Origin: Platanthera guangdongensis
Lineage: Eukaryota; Streptophyta; Magnoliopsida; Asparagales; Orchidaceae
Direction: 5' to 3'
NCBI GenBank assembly: GCA_039583875.1
Contig: CM077166.1
Coordinates: 88,906,564-88,970,563 of the forward strand
Length of the DNA: 64,000 bases
The position numbers and the translations under genes are program-made. The notes under the pieces were generated by a model. The model saw nothing but the letters and a program-made list of their open reading frames with translations. It made no database searches and was not told the DNA's origin. Positions 22,244 through 33,687 of this stretch are shown piece after piece (the stretch's first letter is position 1; each line of letters opens with the position of its first letter).

Positions 22244-25044
22244 TGGCCACAACCTGCATTTTCTCAACGAGCACATCGTATCAGAGCAAGAGGAAAAACG
22301 GGTTATGACGGCACGTCGTGTAGGGGATAACTGCACACGCTCAGGCAACCCTTTACACTTACTAGACTAGATTAAAATCATCAGTTATATGCAAGAAAAC
22401 CGTTGAGTTTGATGGCCGTATCCCTCGGCCTAGTAGAGCAAAATGTGGTTGTACGCTGCGGAAAACAGTTAACGTTAGTTGTGATTTTTCCTTTATGCAC
22501 TCTAGATTTATTATACCATAGGAAATCGTCTGTTTTTACATGGTTTGGAAATACGTCTTAGTTGACCAAAACATGTATGCATGACATAGAATAGTAGGTT
22601 TGGTTTCACTTTAAAATATCTAATGCAACCTAGCATAAATCCTTCCCAAGAGCAAGTAGACATCATCTCATCCAAATGAGTTATATTACCAGTCTAGCAT
22701 TCATATATAGCAAGTAAAGAAAACCACCAATGGGCGCCAACAAGCTGACACGAACCCATTAGGGCGTATGTATGTCTGTATAATAAAGTAAAGAACTACC
22801 TCGCCTAACAAGCTCGACAAGCCCGGCAAGCTCCACGTAAATTTCACCAAACTCTAGCCGCTCAACCGGCTACAACCTACACCTGAGGTATTCAAGAAAG
22901 AACACCTCAGCAATCATCAAGGGTATAACATAGAGAATTAAGTTTATAAAATATGACGAAGGGGCTTACCGACCCCATAGCATTTGTCATATAAAACGAG
23001 TGAAAAGAAAAGGGTGGAAACTAAGTGTCAAACACTGCAAACCCAACGAGTAAAACACACCAAGTGCGTATAACAACCCTCATGCCCTGCCCAAACCTGC
23101 AGTAGCAATAAGACAACATATGCCAACACCATAACCGTATAACCTCACACGTCGAACACGTGCACTTGTGGTAGTGGTAAGTCATCAGTACTCAAGGGGT
23201 CAACGGTGGTAGCCCAGAAGTGCAACGCACCGGGCCAGATCGGGCTAAAATAAGTGCAACGCACCACAAAGCACAACCCCCCTCTAGGGCAATAAATGGT
23301 GGACACCAAGGCATTACCGCACCTCCCCTCACAGAGCCAGCAAATGACACCACACACCAAACGCACGACGCGAGCTCAAAACTCTTCATAATCCAACCTC
23401 AACACACTCACTACATCGTTCCCAAACATGACCACAAATCACCCAAGTTATAACTTGATAGAGTTTGGGTATCTACTTCACCATAAGCGAACTCCACAAG
23501 TAACAACGCCGACCAAACCAACAAGCTTATCATAACATGACTATGACATGAACCAAAAGGAATCACATGAACAAGCAAAAAGTACATGAATGAGAAAGGT
23601 AAAGCTACATGAATAAAATTAAGAATTACAGGTATAATAAAGAATTAAGCATAGGGAGATTAGATAATTAGGCGGTAAGCATATAATACTTGAAGGAATA
23701 AGAGGATTTATGCTTGGGAGTACTAAACAAAAGTAAGAGTAACAAGGCTAACATATTTAGAAAAAAGTGAGGTGCAAAACAAGAAGAACAAGCTAGTAAA
23801 ATTGAAAGGGGAAAGCTAGCTAAACTTGCACAATCAAAGAACAAGAAAACAAGAGTGGCAAGGGTAAAGAACACCGCTTGCCTGAACCGAGATGACACCG
23901 CGACGGCTGCTCCTCTCTTTCCTTCCGTTGTCTTAGCTTTTCTCCCTTGCTCTCTCTTTCAGAATGAAGAAGAAGGTGAAGAAAGAGATAAGTGAGGAGG
24001 AAGAATCTCTTTCTCGGTCTTATATCTTCCAAAACAGTGTTGGGCCGTTTGATCCAGAATCAGAGAAATGAACGGCAAAAAAAAACTGGAAAAATTGATT
24101 TTCGGCCCTAAAACGCCCTGTGGCACGCCCGCGTCACAGGCCGTGTCACTTAAGCGGTGGGCAACCGCCTCACCTCCAAACAGTACACGGCCCGTGACAC
24201 GCCCGTGTCACAGGGTGTGTCACTGAACACGCCTATCTACACGTCCATGACACAGCCCACAACACCCGCCAAATAACCCGAGAAGGATACGTCCTGGGCA
24301 CACGCCCGTGTCCCAAGCCATGTCACCTCTACTCGACACTCGTCGAGCGAACTTCGTCGAGCGAAGTTCGTCGACCGCGGGACACGCCCTGTGACACGCC
24401 CGTGTCACAGGCCGTGTACCCCTTCCCTCGACACTCGACACTCGTCGAGTGAATTTCGTCTAGCAAAGTTCGTCGAGAGCGGGACACGCACTGTGACACG
24501 CCCGTATCACATGCCGTGTACCCCTTCTCTCGACACTCGACACTCGTCGAGTGAACTTTGTCACCGAAATTCATCGAACACCCGGGACACGCCCTGTGAC
24601 ACGCCCGTGTCACAGGCCATGTACCCCGACACGCCCTGGGACACGGTCATGTCCCAGGCCGTGTCACCCAAATGAACTCCAGTTATTTGACCTCTTACAC
24701 CTCTCCCCTGCTATAATAAACTGCATCCATAATTTTGGCACCTTAGGGGGTAAAAACCAGCAAACACACTTTTATCTACTAACTCCACATCTTCCATACA
24801 AAATGCCATACAATCAACCCGTTTTGAGCAACACGACTCAAGCTCGAGAAAGTGCGTGCATTCCATAAGAGGCCTCACTGAGTCCCCAAAAATAGGCTCT
24901 GGCTTACTGGGGAACCATGCAACTAGGCTACCAAAATAGCCACTCGAAAGCCCGCGTGAAAACCATGCTCAAACAACGGTCAGAGCCAACGCAACGCCCA
25001 TTAAGCGTATGCAATCATTCAACTAAAAAATCTGGGGCATTAAA
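22244..25044 (-). repeat. 5' LTR of Gypsy-A (2801 bp)
   Basis: It matches 5776-8590 throughout, with scattered substitutions and small indels. The TATA box is at about 24019-24025. Its right end is TG...-type on the minus strand, followed by the target-site copy ATCAG. Confidence 0.93.
24113..24667. repeat. U3 palindrome array (Gypsy-A 5' LTR)
   Basis: It has the same series of GTGACACGCCCGTGTCAC and CGACACTCGTCGAG units as 7642-8213, with point differences. It lies between the LTR start (25044) and the TATA box. Confidence 0.88.
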
Positions 25045-25997
25045 ATCAGCCTCTCCAATAGGGGTTGGAGTGGTGATCTTGATAAACTTTTCACCTTTAT
25101 CTTCGGTCGGTCCATACAAGCTAATTCTTTCAGCTTTGCACCTGCATCTTCAATAAGCACACTAGAAGAGTTGCTTTGCAGCAAACACATCTCATCAAAT
25201 ACAACATGTATCGATTCTTCTATGACCAGGGTTTTTCTATTAAAGATCCTATATGCCTTACTATGGCTACTATTACCTACAAAATTACCTTCAAAACTCT
25301 TTTCGCTAAACTTAGTAGTGTGATACTTGCCATTGTTGAGCACGAAGCATTTACAGCCAAAAATTCTAAAATATGATACTGTTGGATTCCTGCCCTTCAG
25401 AAGTTCGTAAGGTGTCTAATCGTGGTTTTTGTTTGCGAGGGCTCAATTTTGCATGTGTCATGCAGTGTTGAGGGCTTTAGCCCAAAAGTACTCCGAACAT
25501 GAAGCATCACATAACATGGTCCTGCAGGCCTCTATGATTGTTCTATTCCTTCTCTCAGCCACTAAATTTTGTTGCGGAGTACGAGGAGAGGAAAACTCAT
25601 GAAACATACCTAAGCTTTCACAAAATTCTATCATGGCCCCAGACTTGAACTCTGTTCTATTGTGACTTCTGATTTTGACTATGGAGCAGTTGTACTCGTT
25701 CTGAACTTGCCTGACAAAATTAGTAAAGATGTCGAAGGTATCTGAGTTGTGTTTCATAAAGAACACACACACAAAGCGCGAGTAATCATCAACAATTACT
25801 AACGTATAATCCTTACCTCCCAAACTTCTAATTTGCAGTGGACCAAACAAGTCCATATGCAGTAGATGAAGACATCTATTAGAATCATTGCCAATAACAC
25901 TTTTAAAGGTAGCCCTTGTTTGCTTGCCTTTTACACATGCATGACAAGGTCTATCTTTGACGTACTTGATATTTGGGGCATCACGTACTAAGTTCAT
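25045..25997 (-). pseudogene. pol: Copia-A pol, integrase
   Basis: The end of the zinc-binding region reads CHACVKGKQTR near 25940. The DDE core begins HMDLFGPLQIRSLGG with VDDYSRF near 25790. The second catalytic Asp position reads SHNRTEF near 25660, so His replaces the Asp of Copia-B SDNGTEF. The Glu is kept in VAERRNRT near 25550. Stops follow at about 25456 and beyond. The frame continues as the integrase-RT linker to the Gypsy-A insertion. Confidence 0.9.
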
Positions 25998-26060
25998 TGA
26001 AAATAATTTATTAATAGTTTTGAAATTAAAGACACTTTCACCAAAGTTTCTGGGTCGAGT

Positions 26061-27532
26061 CTATCCTAGATAACGGGACTTTAGCTCTACATAGGTAGGC
26101 CTAGCAAAGTGTCTGTAAGATGAGTCGAGATCAAACTCATTTGAAGGAAATATAACCCTTTTGAACGAGGTCTGATCTTGAGGGGCTTTCCCCTTCTCTT
26201 TGGCTAAGGCCTTTTTGGCGGCCTTATTATTTCGTTGAGCCTTATTTCTCCTAGAGGAATTACTAGGAGGTTCTTCATGGCCTAGTCCAGCACCCTTGTC
26301 CTTAGCTGAGAATTCAGCAACGAACTGAAGAACAGTCTTAGGCTTCATGAAACTTTCAACAAGTTTCTTTTCAGCGGTGAGTTGTTCTTCCAACTCTTTG
26401 ATGATTTTCTCTTTAAGGTCAAGATGCTCAAGAGCCTTGTTATGTTCTTCAATAGCATTATTGAAGTTCTCTTCGAGCGAGTCAGTCTTTGCGACTTTCT
26501 CTCTCAAGGCGCTCTCTTCAGCTTTGAGAGACTTTATCTCATTAGCATGAGTTTGCATGACTCAGCGACATTTGTCGTAAGCCATGATTAACTCCTTATA
26601 TTGGGCCATGAGTTCTGACTCATCATCTGAAGAGCTATCCTCACAATCATGTTCAGAAACTTTAGAATCTGAGAGAGGAGTATGATTGTTTAACTTCCCA
26701 GTGAATTGGGGCTCTTTTCATCATCAGATTGAGCCATGAGCCCAAAATAGACTTCTTCTTCTTCACTCGAATCAGATGAGTTAGAGTCACTAAGAGTCTT
26801 CCCTTTTTGGCCATCAAGCTCTTCTCTGTCCTCTTCTTGTTGTACGAGGACTTCTTTTCCTCTCTTCCACCACCCTCCTTCTTATTGTGAGGGCAGTCAG
26901 CGATGACGTATCCTGGCTTATTACAACAATAACAAATAATGTTAGTAGAAACATGTTTGTTCTGTTTAGAATTATACCTGTCATGGCTGCTTGAGCCTTT
27001 TTGTTGACGATCACCATCATGTCGTGATCTTCTATAGGAGGCATCCTTGCCTTTACATTGCTTCTTATGGTTCAAGAATTTCTTGACATGTCGAGAGAGT
27101 AGAGAGAACTCTCCTTCTGATAGTTTAGAGTCTGAGGTGCTTGGCTCTGAGGTTTCTTCTTCACTAACTTCTTGTGCTGGAGTAGGAGGAACAACCTTTG
27201 TCTTCTTATAGGTACTTGCCTTTAAAGCTATAGACTTCTCTTTGAATGCATACCTACTCTTCTCTTCATCCGCCTTTCTGGTATTGAGTTGAAGCTCGTA
27301 TGACATAAGCTTCCCGAAGAGATTTTGAGGATCTGCCTCGGCCAGTTTTCCAAACTCTCTTATGACACAGACCTTGTTATCCCATTCCTTAGTCAGGGAT
27401 CTCAAGAATTTACATTTAATTCTCCATTAGTGAAGACTCTGCCATAGACCCTTAGCCGGTTCACTATCTTGAAGAAGTTCTCAAAGGTGTCAGCAATGGT
27501 ATCTTTGTTTCCTTGTCGGAAAGCTTCATACT
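26061..27532 (-). pseudogene. gag: Copia-A gag, central and C-terminal part
   Basis: A Ty1/copia gag (UBN2-type) tail reads SLTKEWDNKVCVIREFGKLA near 27390. A Ser/Glu-rich linker follows, then a knuckle CYCCNKPGYVIADC near 26930 in which Tyr replaces the zinc-binding His, then a Lys-rich stretch and a long coiled coil (about 26330-26560). The order matches Copia-B. Frame breaks lie near 26660 and 26560. A deletion at about 26025-26040 then joins this to the integrase. Confidence 0.88.
27528..27532. repeat. Target-site duplication of Athila-1 (ATACT; partner 38444-38448)
   Basis: ATACT is perfect on both sides of the 10.9-kb element. The flanks rejoin as in Copia-B gag near 52018. Confidence 0.96.
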
Positions 27533-28307
27533 TGATAAGTTGTAATTATAGGAATTTTTTCAATGTTTTTATTATGATATTTTAGTTTACTTTTGCTTTT
27601 TTTAGTTAGTTTTATTTAATAATTTCTCCTTTTTGTAAATATTTACCTAACATAACCATAATTTTGATTTCTGAAATTTTCATGAAAAAGTCAAATTTTT
27701 GCCAAGTCATGCCCATGTACTTTGTGTCACCGCCGTGACTAGGGAGTGATACGTCAAACCCGTGGAAAGCTGCAATTTTTGAAGATAAAAGTTAGTCACA
27801 CCCGGGGTCACGCCAGTGTCATTTGACATGCCCCTTGACCGTGGCTGTGACACTCAAGCTCGACGAATTTCTCTCGATGATCGTCGACTCAACCCGACAT
27901 GCCCCACGTCATGCCCGTGACCAAGGGCGTGACTCCTCCACTCCGCCTCTCCACGACCAAGTTGCCTTTTATTAATTTGAAATCTAAGTTCAATAATTAT
28001 TAAACGTCATTTTAGTCTTAATCTGATTCGATGTCGAGCGTTAACCCTTAATCAAATATTTCTAAATCATTTTTCGCTCTTTTAATTATTCCGTCTTTAG
28101 TTAATTAAAATCTCCGCCTTACTTTTAGTAAAATAATAGTCCTCCTGGAGGAGTAAGAATAATCAACCCGACCCCAAAAACAATACGACCTCGTATTCTC
28201 CTAAATATCGAGTACTACTTTCGATAGGTGCACTTGCCTAACTTTGCAGGCCCGCGACGATCGACTCATCGAACCAACCACAATAAGAGTCTGTTCGCGG
28301 GCCATCA
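27533..28307 (+). repeat. 5' LTR of Athila-1, internally deleted (775 bp)
   Basis: Both ends match the 3' LTR (TGATAAGTTG start, GCGGGCCATCA end), but the sequence corresponding to about 36034-38082 of the 3' LTR is missing. The join is near 27945, where CTCCAC occurs at both deletion edges. The TATA box is in the missing part, so this LTR has lost its promoter. A decayed array remnant is at about 27704-27933. Confidence 0.93.
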
Positions 28308-28314
28308 AGTTTTT

Positions 28315-28331
28315 TGTGCTGTTGTCGGGGA
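28315..28331 (+). other. Primer-binding site of Athila-1 (tRNA-Asp type, decayed)
   Basis: TGTGCTGTTGTCGGGGA follows the LTR by 7 nt. Compared with the intact site of LARD-1, two C-to-T changes and a one-base loss are visible, as expected from deamination of methylated cytosines. Confidence 0.75.
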
Positions 28332-28444
28332 ACTGTTTTGAGTTGTTATTCCAAATTTCGGAGTCTATTACTTTTACTTTTTTTCTAAAAAAAACAAACA
28401 AAAACCAAAAAAAAGTTTCTTTCGTTTAATTTTTTTTTAGGGTG

Positions 28445-29900
28445 ATGACCCGTGGACAACCCTCCGAGTCTGAAGATTTTGACTTCGACCGTGAGATCGA
28501 ACGCTCCCTTGCGCGTATTCGATCTCAATGCCGAATTCCATCTTTAGACCCCGAAGAATCTATCGGCGAACCCATTATCGTAGTAATTGCCGACCCTAAT
28601 CCGAATGTTGTTGCGAAGCGAACAATGTCTTATTACGCCCGTTCGAATTTGGACGATACTGGGTCTAGTATTGTTCGCCTTACGGTGGCGAATAATAATT
28701 TTGAAATAAAATCAAGTGTAATTCAAATGGTCCAAAACGCCTTGCAGTTCTATGGACTGCCGGATGAGGACCCGAATGTCCACTTGTCCAACTTTTTAGA
28801 AATATGCGACACCTTCAAGATTAATGGCGTCACTGATGATGCCATTCGCTTGCGCTTATTTGCTTTTTCCATTAAGTCCAAAGCCAAGGCATGTTTTAAT
28901 TCCCTCCCGCGAGGATGTATCACCACGTGGGCTGAGTTGACGGAGAGGTTACTAGCGAAGTACTTTCCGGCCGTAAAAACTGCAAAGTTGCGGGCGGACA
29001 TTTCTTCGTTTGTGCAAAACGAACCCGTGTCTCTTTATTAGACTTGGGAACGGTTTAAGGAGTTCCTCCGCCGGTGCCCGCACCACGCGCTGTCAACCTA
29101 GTTGCAGGTACAAATGTTTTATAAGAGCCTTAATTTTCAGACGCGTCAAATGATTGACGCAGCTGCCGGGGATACCTTGAATAACAATAGCGTTGAGGCT
29201 GCCTAGGCTTTATTCGAAGAGTTGGCTATGAACACCTATCAATGGAACGACCCGCAGGGACGCCCAAAGCCGGTTGCTGGCCTTTTTGAAGTGGACGCCA
29301 CTGCTCTTTTAACCCTTCAAGTTGAAAGGTTAACAAAGCAGGTGGCGGAGATGTCTGCTGCCTCCTCCACTCCGCCATGTTTTATTCCCCCTAACGTCTG
29401 CGTGGTTGAAGAGTTCGTGGACTTCATAGGAAATTCGGGTCGTCCTTCCTTCAACCCCAACAACAACCCTTATAGTAATAACTATAATCCGGGTTGGAGG
29501 AATAACCCCAATTTTTCTTGGAGCAACCCGAACAATGCTCAACGTCCCCATATTTCTTATGCGCCCGGATTTCTGCCTCCTCCTCCTCTTTCAAAAACCT
29601 CCCCGATGGAGGAAATTTTTTCTAAATATATAGCGTCCAACAAATCAAATATCCAGAACATCATCTGATCACTAAAAACACTTGAACAATAGGTTGGACA
29701 GCTTGCGAGAATGATGTCTGAACGCACGCTCGGGGCACTGCCGGGAAACACAGAGCCCAATCTGCAGGAGAACGCCAACGCTATAACCCTCCGTAGCAGA
29801 AAGGAGGTGATCGATCCAAAACGGATCAATCCACAGGTACATATTTAACCTCTAACCCCTCTTCCCTCTTCTTCGTCTACGTTACCTTTACCGAATTTAA
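28445..29900 (+). pseudogene. gag: Athila-1 gag
   Basis: The start codon is at 28445. The Athila gag core runs IQMVQNALQFYGLPDEDPN to AKYFPAVKTAKLRADISSF (28710-29005). A stop at about 29039 precedes TWERFKEFLRRCPHHAL, and further stops follow near 29100 and 29205. An Asn/Pro-rich region (29450-29560) and the family block ALPGNTEPN with ITLRSRKEV (29740-29810) complete it. No CCHC knuckle is apparent, which is usual for Athila gag. Confidence 0.9.
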
Positions 29901-30040
29901 ACAAAAAAATTATTTTAAACAAGGCTTTACCGTAACCGCATAAATTAGATAACGAGCGTAAGGACGCGCAATACGAAAAATTTATTTTATTATTAAAACA
30001 TATTTATATTAATGTTCCTTTTTGCGAGGCTATCTCGCAA

Positions 30041-30653
30041 ATGCCCAAATATGCGAAATTTTTAAAAGAATTACTTTTTAATAAACGTAAATTAGAGGAT
30101 ATTTCACATGTATCTCTCAACGCTGTCTGCTCGGCGGCCCTTACTCATAAATTGCCCACAAAACAAAATGACCCGGGACGGTATTCCATCCCGTGCCTTT
30201 TTTGGCGATATATTAGTAAAATATGCCTTAGTTGATTTAGGGGCTAGCATTAATTTGATGTCGTTCTCGCTCTTTCAACGTTTAGGTTTGGGTACTCCTA
30301 GTCCTACGAATATGCGCATCCAATTAGCGGATCGCTCGGTTAAGTTCCCTATCGGGGTAGTGGAGGATGTCCTTGTCCGAGTTGATAAGTTTACCTTTCC
30401 GGTAGACTTCGTCATCTTAGACATCGAGGAGGACGCCGAGGTACCAATAATTCTCGGTCTCCCTTTTCTCGCCACCTCCCACGCACTATTAGATGTTAGT
30501 AATGGTAGTATTCTCCTCCGAGTAGGAGTAGATCAAGTTACTTTCTCTATTAATCCCTTGATGGACAATTTGTCATCGAGCGACGATTTCTGTTATTCTT
30601 TAGATACCTTTTTTGGAGATCGTTCTTCTCCAATTTTCGAGTCCGTATTTTGA
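30041..30653 (+). pseudogene. pol: Athila-1 aspartic protease region
   Basis: MPKYAKFLKELLFNKRKLED (30041) is the conserved lead-in to Athila protease. After a frameshift near 30190 the frame gives ALVDLGASINLMS near 30230, where D-L-G is the usual Athila active-site form, and then VPIILGLPFLATSHALLDV near 30450. The protease would mature gag-pol. Confidence 0.88.
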
Positions 30654-31745
30654 AATGACGATATTTATGCGCTCGAAAATTTTCAATGCGATGAGGATAC
30701 CTCTATACGCTTGCCTTTCGAACCAATTGGTAAGAAAGACATAGGAATTAAAACCTTCCTAGAAGAACTGCCCATCCTAGACCTCAAACCCTTACCCACA
30801 TCACTCAAATATGCTTTTTTGGGAAAAGGCGATAAGCTTCCCGTTATTATTTCTTCGGACTTGAGTTATTCAGACACTTCTGATTCATTGGAAGTTTTAT
30901 TTAAACATCGCTACGCAATTGCGTGGCAAATCTCTGGCTTAAAGGGGATTAACCCCTCCTTTTGCACCCATAAGATATTTCTTAACGATAATTGCCGCAA
31001 AACGATTCAGCCGCAACGTCGTCTTAACCGAAACATGAAAGACGTCGTTAAAGCCGAGATTATTAAGTTATTAAATGCGGGGATTATCTACCCTATTTCG
31101 AATAGTGCATGGGTTAGTCCCGTGCATGTCGTGCCCAAGAAGGGCGGTCTAACCATAGTGGCGAATGAGCATAACGAGCTCGTCCTAACTCGTATTGTTA
31201 CGGGTTGCCGAATGTGCATCGATTATAGAAAACTTAATGATGCAACCCGCAAGGACCATTTCCCACTACCGTTTCTGGTCCAAATTTTAGAGCGTTTATC
31301 CTGGTGATCCATATTATTGTTTTCTTGAAGGTTTGTCGGGGTTTTTCCAAATCTCCATTTCCCCCGATGATCAAGAGAAAACAACTTTTACTTGCCCATT
31401 TGACATCTTCGCGTATCGAAGAATGCCACTTGGACTCTACAATGCGTCGGCTACATTCCAAAGTTGTATGCTAGCAATCGTTGGCGAGCTAGTAGAAGAC
31501 ATTAAGGAAGTCTTTATGGATGACTTTTCTGTTTTCGGACGCTCTTTTCCCGATTGCCTTCACAATCTAGATCGTGTCCTTCAACGGTGCGAGGACACAA
31601 ACCTTGTTTTAAATTGGGAAAAATGCAACTTTATGGTTCGAGGAGGTTTGGTCCTCGGCCATATGATTTCTTCTAAGGGGATAGAGGTGGATAAGGCCAA
31701 GATCTAAATTATAGAAAAACTTTCGCATCCAACAAACGTAAAATC
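30654..31745 (+). pseudogene. pol: Athila-1 reverse transcriptase
   Basis: Conserved blocks in order: INPSFCTHKI, a GIIYPISNSAWVSPVHVVPK box near 31080-31140, CRMCIDYRKLNDATRKDHFP near 31215, FFQISISPDDQEKTTFTCPF near 31340, and the catalytic box as VFMDDFSVFG near 31511-31540. Frame changes near 31305-31330 and a stop near 31705 break it. Template copying is the expected role. Confidence 0.92.
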
Positions 31746-32330
31746 TATTAGGAGTTTCTTAGGCCATGCGGGCTTTTATCGACGCTTCATTCAAGACTTT
31801 TCAAAAATAACAAAGCCGCTTACTCACCTCTTGGAAAAGGAATCACATTTCATCTTTAGTAGCGAATGCGAGTCCGCCTTTAATTTAATAAAACAAAAAC
31901 TTATCACTTCACCAATTTTAGTGGCCCCTAATTGGTCCCTTCCGTTCAAAATTATGTGCGACGCTAGTGATATTGCCTTAGGTGCCGTTCTTGGCCAACG
32001 CGTAGAAAAACATTTTCATCCTATTTATTACGCTAGCAAGACGCTCACTTCCGCACAAGTAAATTACACGACAACGGAAAAGGAACTCTTAGCCGTCGTT
32101 TTCGCTTTTGATAAGTTTCGCTCGTATATAACGCTATCTAAAGTTATCGTTTTTACCGATCACTCCGCGCTTAAATATTTATTAGCTAAAAATGACGCGA
32201 AGCCCCGCCTTCTTCGATGGATTCTCCTCCTACAAGAGTTTGATTTGGAGATCCGAGATAAGCGGGGAGCGGAAAATCTAGCGGCAGACCACCTCTCCCG
32301 TTTAGAAAATCTGGGTGCGGAATCGCTCGT
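31746..32330 (+). pseudogene. pol: Athila-1 RNase H
   Basis: The RNase H blocks have all expected acidic residues: [16 protein letters not shown] near 31955, [16 protein letters not shown] near 32075 and [15 protein letters not shown] near 32155. The ADHLSRLE motif near 32290 marks the end. The frame is open from 31831 to 32727 and so reaches the integrase zinc region. Confidence 0.92.
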
Positions 32331-33687
32331 CGAATCTGAAATAAATGACAGATTCCCCGAGGAACGCCTCCTTGCCATTCATAGTTCTTCGTCATCTTCG
32401 CCTTGGTTCGCAGATCTGCCAAATTACTTAGTAGCGTGGGTGCTTCCAAAAGAGTTTTCAAGTCATCAAAAGAAGAAATTCTTTTCTTACTTGAAAAATT
32501 TCTTTTGCGAGGACCCATTTCTTTTTCGTATCTGCATGGACCAAGCGGTTCGAAGATGCATTGCGGGTGTGGAGTGCTTGCAAATTCTTAAGCACTGCCA
32601 CGAGGGTCCAGCCGGTAGGCATTATCAAGCCAACCAGACCGCTCGGAAGGCGCTAGAGGCGGGCTACTTTTGGCCCACTCTCTTCAAAAACGCGCACACT
32701 TTTGTGCGCGCATGCGATAGCTGTTAGCGGTCGGGTAACATCTCTCGTCACGACGAGATGCCCCAAAATATGTTTTTAGAATGCGAAGTCTTCAATTTGT
32801 GGGGCATAGATTTTGTTGGCCCCCTACCTCCCTCTTTCAAAAATATGTATATTTTAGTGGCGGTCGACTACGTATCGAGGTGGGCGAAAGCGCAAGCTCT
32901 CCCCACCAACGATGTGTGAGTCGTCATTATATTTCTTAAAAAACTATTTTTTCGCTTCGGCACGCCTCGGGCAATTGTTAGTGATAGGGGAACGCATTTC
33001 TGTAACGCTCTTATGGCTAAGACGTTTGCTAAATACAGAGTCACGCACAAACTCGCCACCCCCTACCACCCGCAAACTAGTGGCAAAGTAGAGGTAGTCA
33101 ATCGAGAGATCAAGCGAATATTAGAGAAAACTGTTTCACTAAATAGGAAAGATTGGTCTGTTAAACTCGACGATGCGTTGTGGGCGTATCAGACGACATA
33201 CAAAACCATAATTGGTTGTACGCTGTTCCGGTTAGTATATGGCAATGCGTGCCATTTACCCGTAGAACTAGAGCATCGCATTCTTTGGGCTTTAAAACTC
33301 TTAAACCTCGACTCTAACTTAGCAGCTCAGAATAGAAAACTGCAACTAAACGAGCTCGATGAATGGCATGCGAATGCTTACGAGTGCGATAAGTTCTATT
33401 AGGAGCGTTCTAAGTTATATCACGATCGAAAAATAAAGTCCCCAAAAATTTTTTCTCCGGGCGATCTTGTACTTCTTTATAATTCATGTCTTAAGCTTTT
33501 TCCCGGAAAACTAAAATCTAGATGGTCTGATCCCTTCATAGTTGAAGAAGTTTTTCCATATGTGACTGTACTCGTCTCCCACCCGGAAAGAGGTTAGTTT
33601 AAATTAAACAGTCGTCGACTAAAGTTATACATAGCGGGCGACCCAGTGATCGAGCATTATGAAACCATAACCCTTCTCGATTTATAA
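32331..33687 (+). pseudogene. pol: Athila-1 integrase
   Basis: HHCC zinc region: [19 protein letters not shown] to VRACDSC (32595-32726), then an in-frame stop. The DDE core shows [14 protein letters not shown] near 32800, IVSDRGTHF near 32980, and the Glu in [16 protein letters not shown] near 33090. In-frame stops lie near 32918 and 33402 and within the C-terminal part near 33595. The frame ends at about 33687. No chromodomain is seen, as expected for Athila. Confidence 0.92.

Larger units (their letters stand above)
5776..25044 (-). mobile_element. Gypsy-A, Ty3/gypsy chromovirus (Tekay/Del-like), split by LARD-1
   Basis: This minus-strand element has LTRs at 5776-8590 and 22244-25044, an initiator-Met-type primer site, a polypurine tract and gag-PR-RT-RH-IN in gypsy order. 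The integrase C-terminus ends in a chromodomain-like segment, which supports a chromovirus of the Tekay/Del type. Without LARD-1 (13183-21399) the element is about 11.05 kb. It sits inside Copia-A pol. The two LTRs differ at about 6-9% of positions in the stretches I compared, so it is not recent. Confidence 0.95.
25045..27532 (-). mobile_element. Copia-A segment 2: gag and integrase
   Basis: This is the minus-strand continuation of Copia-A between Gypsy-A (left) and Athila-1 (right). It covers the pol part from the integrase to the integrase-RT linker, and most of gag. Copia-B 52040-55390 is its uninterrupted counterpart, except that Copia-A lacks about 0.87 kb around the protease. Confidence 0.94.
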
